A DNA stretch of 6,545 bases from Chloroflexota bacterium (GTDB taxonomy: Bacteria > Chloroflexota > Anaerolineae > B4-G1): assembly GCA_003648125.1 (NCBI GenBank), contig QMOE01000141.1, forward strand, positions 1-6,545, read 5' to 3'. Positions 5,830-6,545 of this stretch are shown here, piece by piece; positions within the stretch are counted from its first letter, which is position 1, and every line of letters starts with the position of its first letter. A model generated the notes under the pieces. It saw only the letters and a list, made by a program, of their open reading frames with translations, had not been told where the DNA came from and made no database searches. Both the position numbers and the translations under genes were made by a program.

Positions 5830-5848
5830 TCAAAATGGAGAATGACCA

Positions 5849-6545
5849 ATGACTAATAATGATCTGGCTCTTGAAGCAAAAGGCATCACCAAACGATTCC
5901 CCGGCGTCCTGGCGAACGATCACGTAGACTTTGACCTGCGCAAAGGGGAGATTCACGCCCTGCTGGGTGAAAACGGCGCGGGCAAGACCACGCTGATGAA
6001 CATCATCTACGGCCTGTACGCGCAAGATGAGGGTCAAGTTTTCCTCGCCGGCAAGCAAGTTGATATTCACGACTCTAACAACGCTATCGCGCACGGCATC
6101 GGCATGGTACACCAGCACTTTATGCTCATCCCGGTCTTTACCGTGGCCGAAAACATCATGCTGGGCGCGGAGACGGTGCGCGGATTAAAGCTGGATCGGC
6201 GCGGCGTGGCGGCGCGGGTGCGGGAGCTTTCACACCAATACGGGCTAGACGTAGACCCCACATCCTACGTTAGCGATCTGCCAGTCGGCGTGCAGCAGCG
6301 GGTGGAAATCATCAAGGCCCTCTACCGCCAGGCCGAAATCCTGATTCTTGACGAGCCGACCGCCGTGCTCACGCCGCAGGAGGCGGATGATCTCTTTAAC
6401 ATTATGCGCGAACTGGCCGAGCAGGGCACATCCATCGTCTTTATCACCCACAAACTCAAGGAGGTGCTGGTCGTGGCCGACCGGATCACGGTGATGCGGG
6501 CCGGGCATGTCGTCGGCACGGTCGTTCCCCAGGAGACGGACGAAC
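5849..6545 (+). CDS. ABC transporter ATP-binding protein of the nucleoside-type importer (N-terminal cassette; 3' truncated)
   Basis: The frame stays open from ATG 5849 to the right edge, giving 232 residues. It is the ATPase that drives the two permeases. Visible motifs are Walker A GENGAGKT (40-47), Q-loop Gln89 in MVHQHFMLIP, the signature region LPVGVQQRVEI (144-154), Walker B ILILDE (164-169, catalytic Glu169), and switch His201. The QQRVEI signature and the PTAVLTP sequence after Walker B are typical of the NupO/YufO/RnsB-partner group, whose members are usually about 500 residues with two cassettes; the second would lie beyond this window. The start has GGAG at 5837-5840, and ATGs at 5835 and 5842 are in frames that stop at once. 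Oddly, the Ser of the usual LSVG signature is Pro145 here. The gene is 796 bases from the second permease because of the inserted repeat module. Confidence 0.93.
   Translation, partial: MTNNDLALEAKGITKRFPGVLANDHVDFDLRKGEIHALLGENGAGKTTLMNIIYGLYAQDEGQVFLAGKQVDIHDSNNAIAHGIGMVHQHFMLIPVFTVAENIMLGAETVRGLKLDRRGVAARVRELSHQYGLDVDPTSYVSDLPVGVQQRVEIIKALYRQAEILILDEPTAVLTPQEADDLFNIMRELAEQGTSIVFITHKLKEVLVVADRITVMRAGHVVGTVVPQETDE

Noticed and set aside
5065..5830. CRISPR array
   Set aside because: The repeats occur in both orientations, vary in spacing and length, and enclose a gene; there are no uniform spacers or cas genes.
5060..5843. GAAT at 5060-5063 and 5840-5843 as a target-site duplication of the module
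   Set aside because: A four-base match at slightly different distances from the repeats is expected by chance; an empty-site comparison is needed before calling it.

Overview
The window looks like chromosomal DNA of a free-living, fairly GC-rich bacterium. It most resembles Chloroflexota of the Anaerolineae type. The clues are two lipoproteins with short lipobox signal peptides, a BMP-type nucleoside transporter, intergenic spaces full of palindromic repeats, and a GxxExxY gene set among CGCAGA-type repeats. The taxon is an inference from style, not from a marker gene.

Layout. Positions 1-195 hold the 3' end of an unrecognised gene. It overlaps by 11 bases a lipid-anchored phospholipase-D-superfamily protein with two HKD motifs (185-1300). 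A 296-base gap follows, holding two palindromic repeats (1347-1391, 1406-1422) and then a good sigma-70-like promoter (1467-1494). That promoter starts an ABC transporter operon: a BMP/PnrA-family substrate-binding lipoprotein (1597-2667), two BPD_transp_2 permeases (2831-3973 and 3985-5052), and an ATPase that runs off the right edge (5849-6545, first cassette only). The ATPase is open at its 3' end in this window. Together these genes should import a nucleoside or similar purine-type ligand: the lipoprotein captures it outside, the two permeases form the channel, and the ATPase powers it.

Two features break up the operon. Between the binding protein and the first permease are a perfect 17-bp hairpin and a 54-bp GTAGGGGC...GCCCCTAC repeat, a plausible point for setting the ratio of binding protein to membrane proteins. 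Between the second permease and the ATPase sits a module of about 770 bp (5065-5830). It has a frameshifted GxxExxY (PD-(D/E)XK-like) gene flanked by a near-identical 77/78-bp inverted repeat, each arm itself palindromic, plus extra half-units. This repeat-plus-nuclease-like-protein unit, lodged inside a transport operon, is the most interesting thing in the window.
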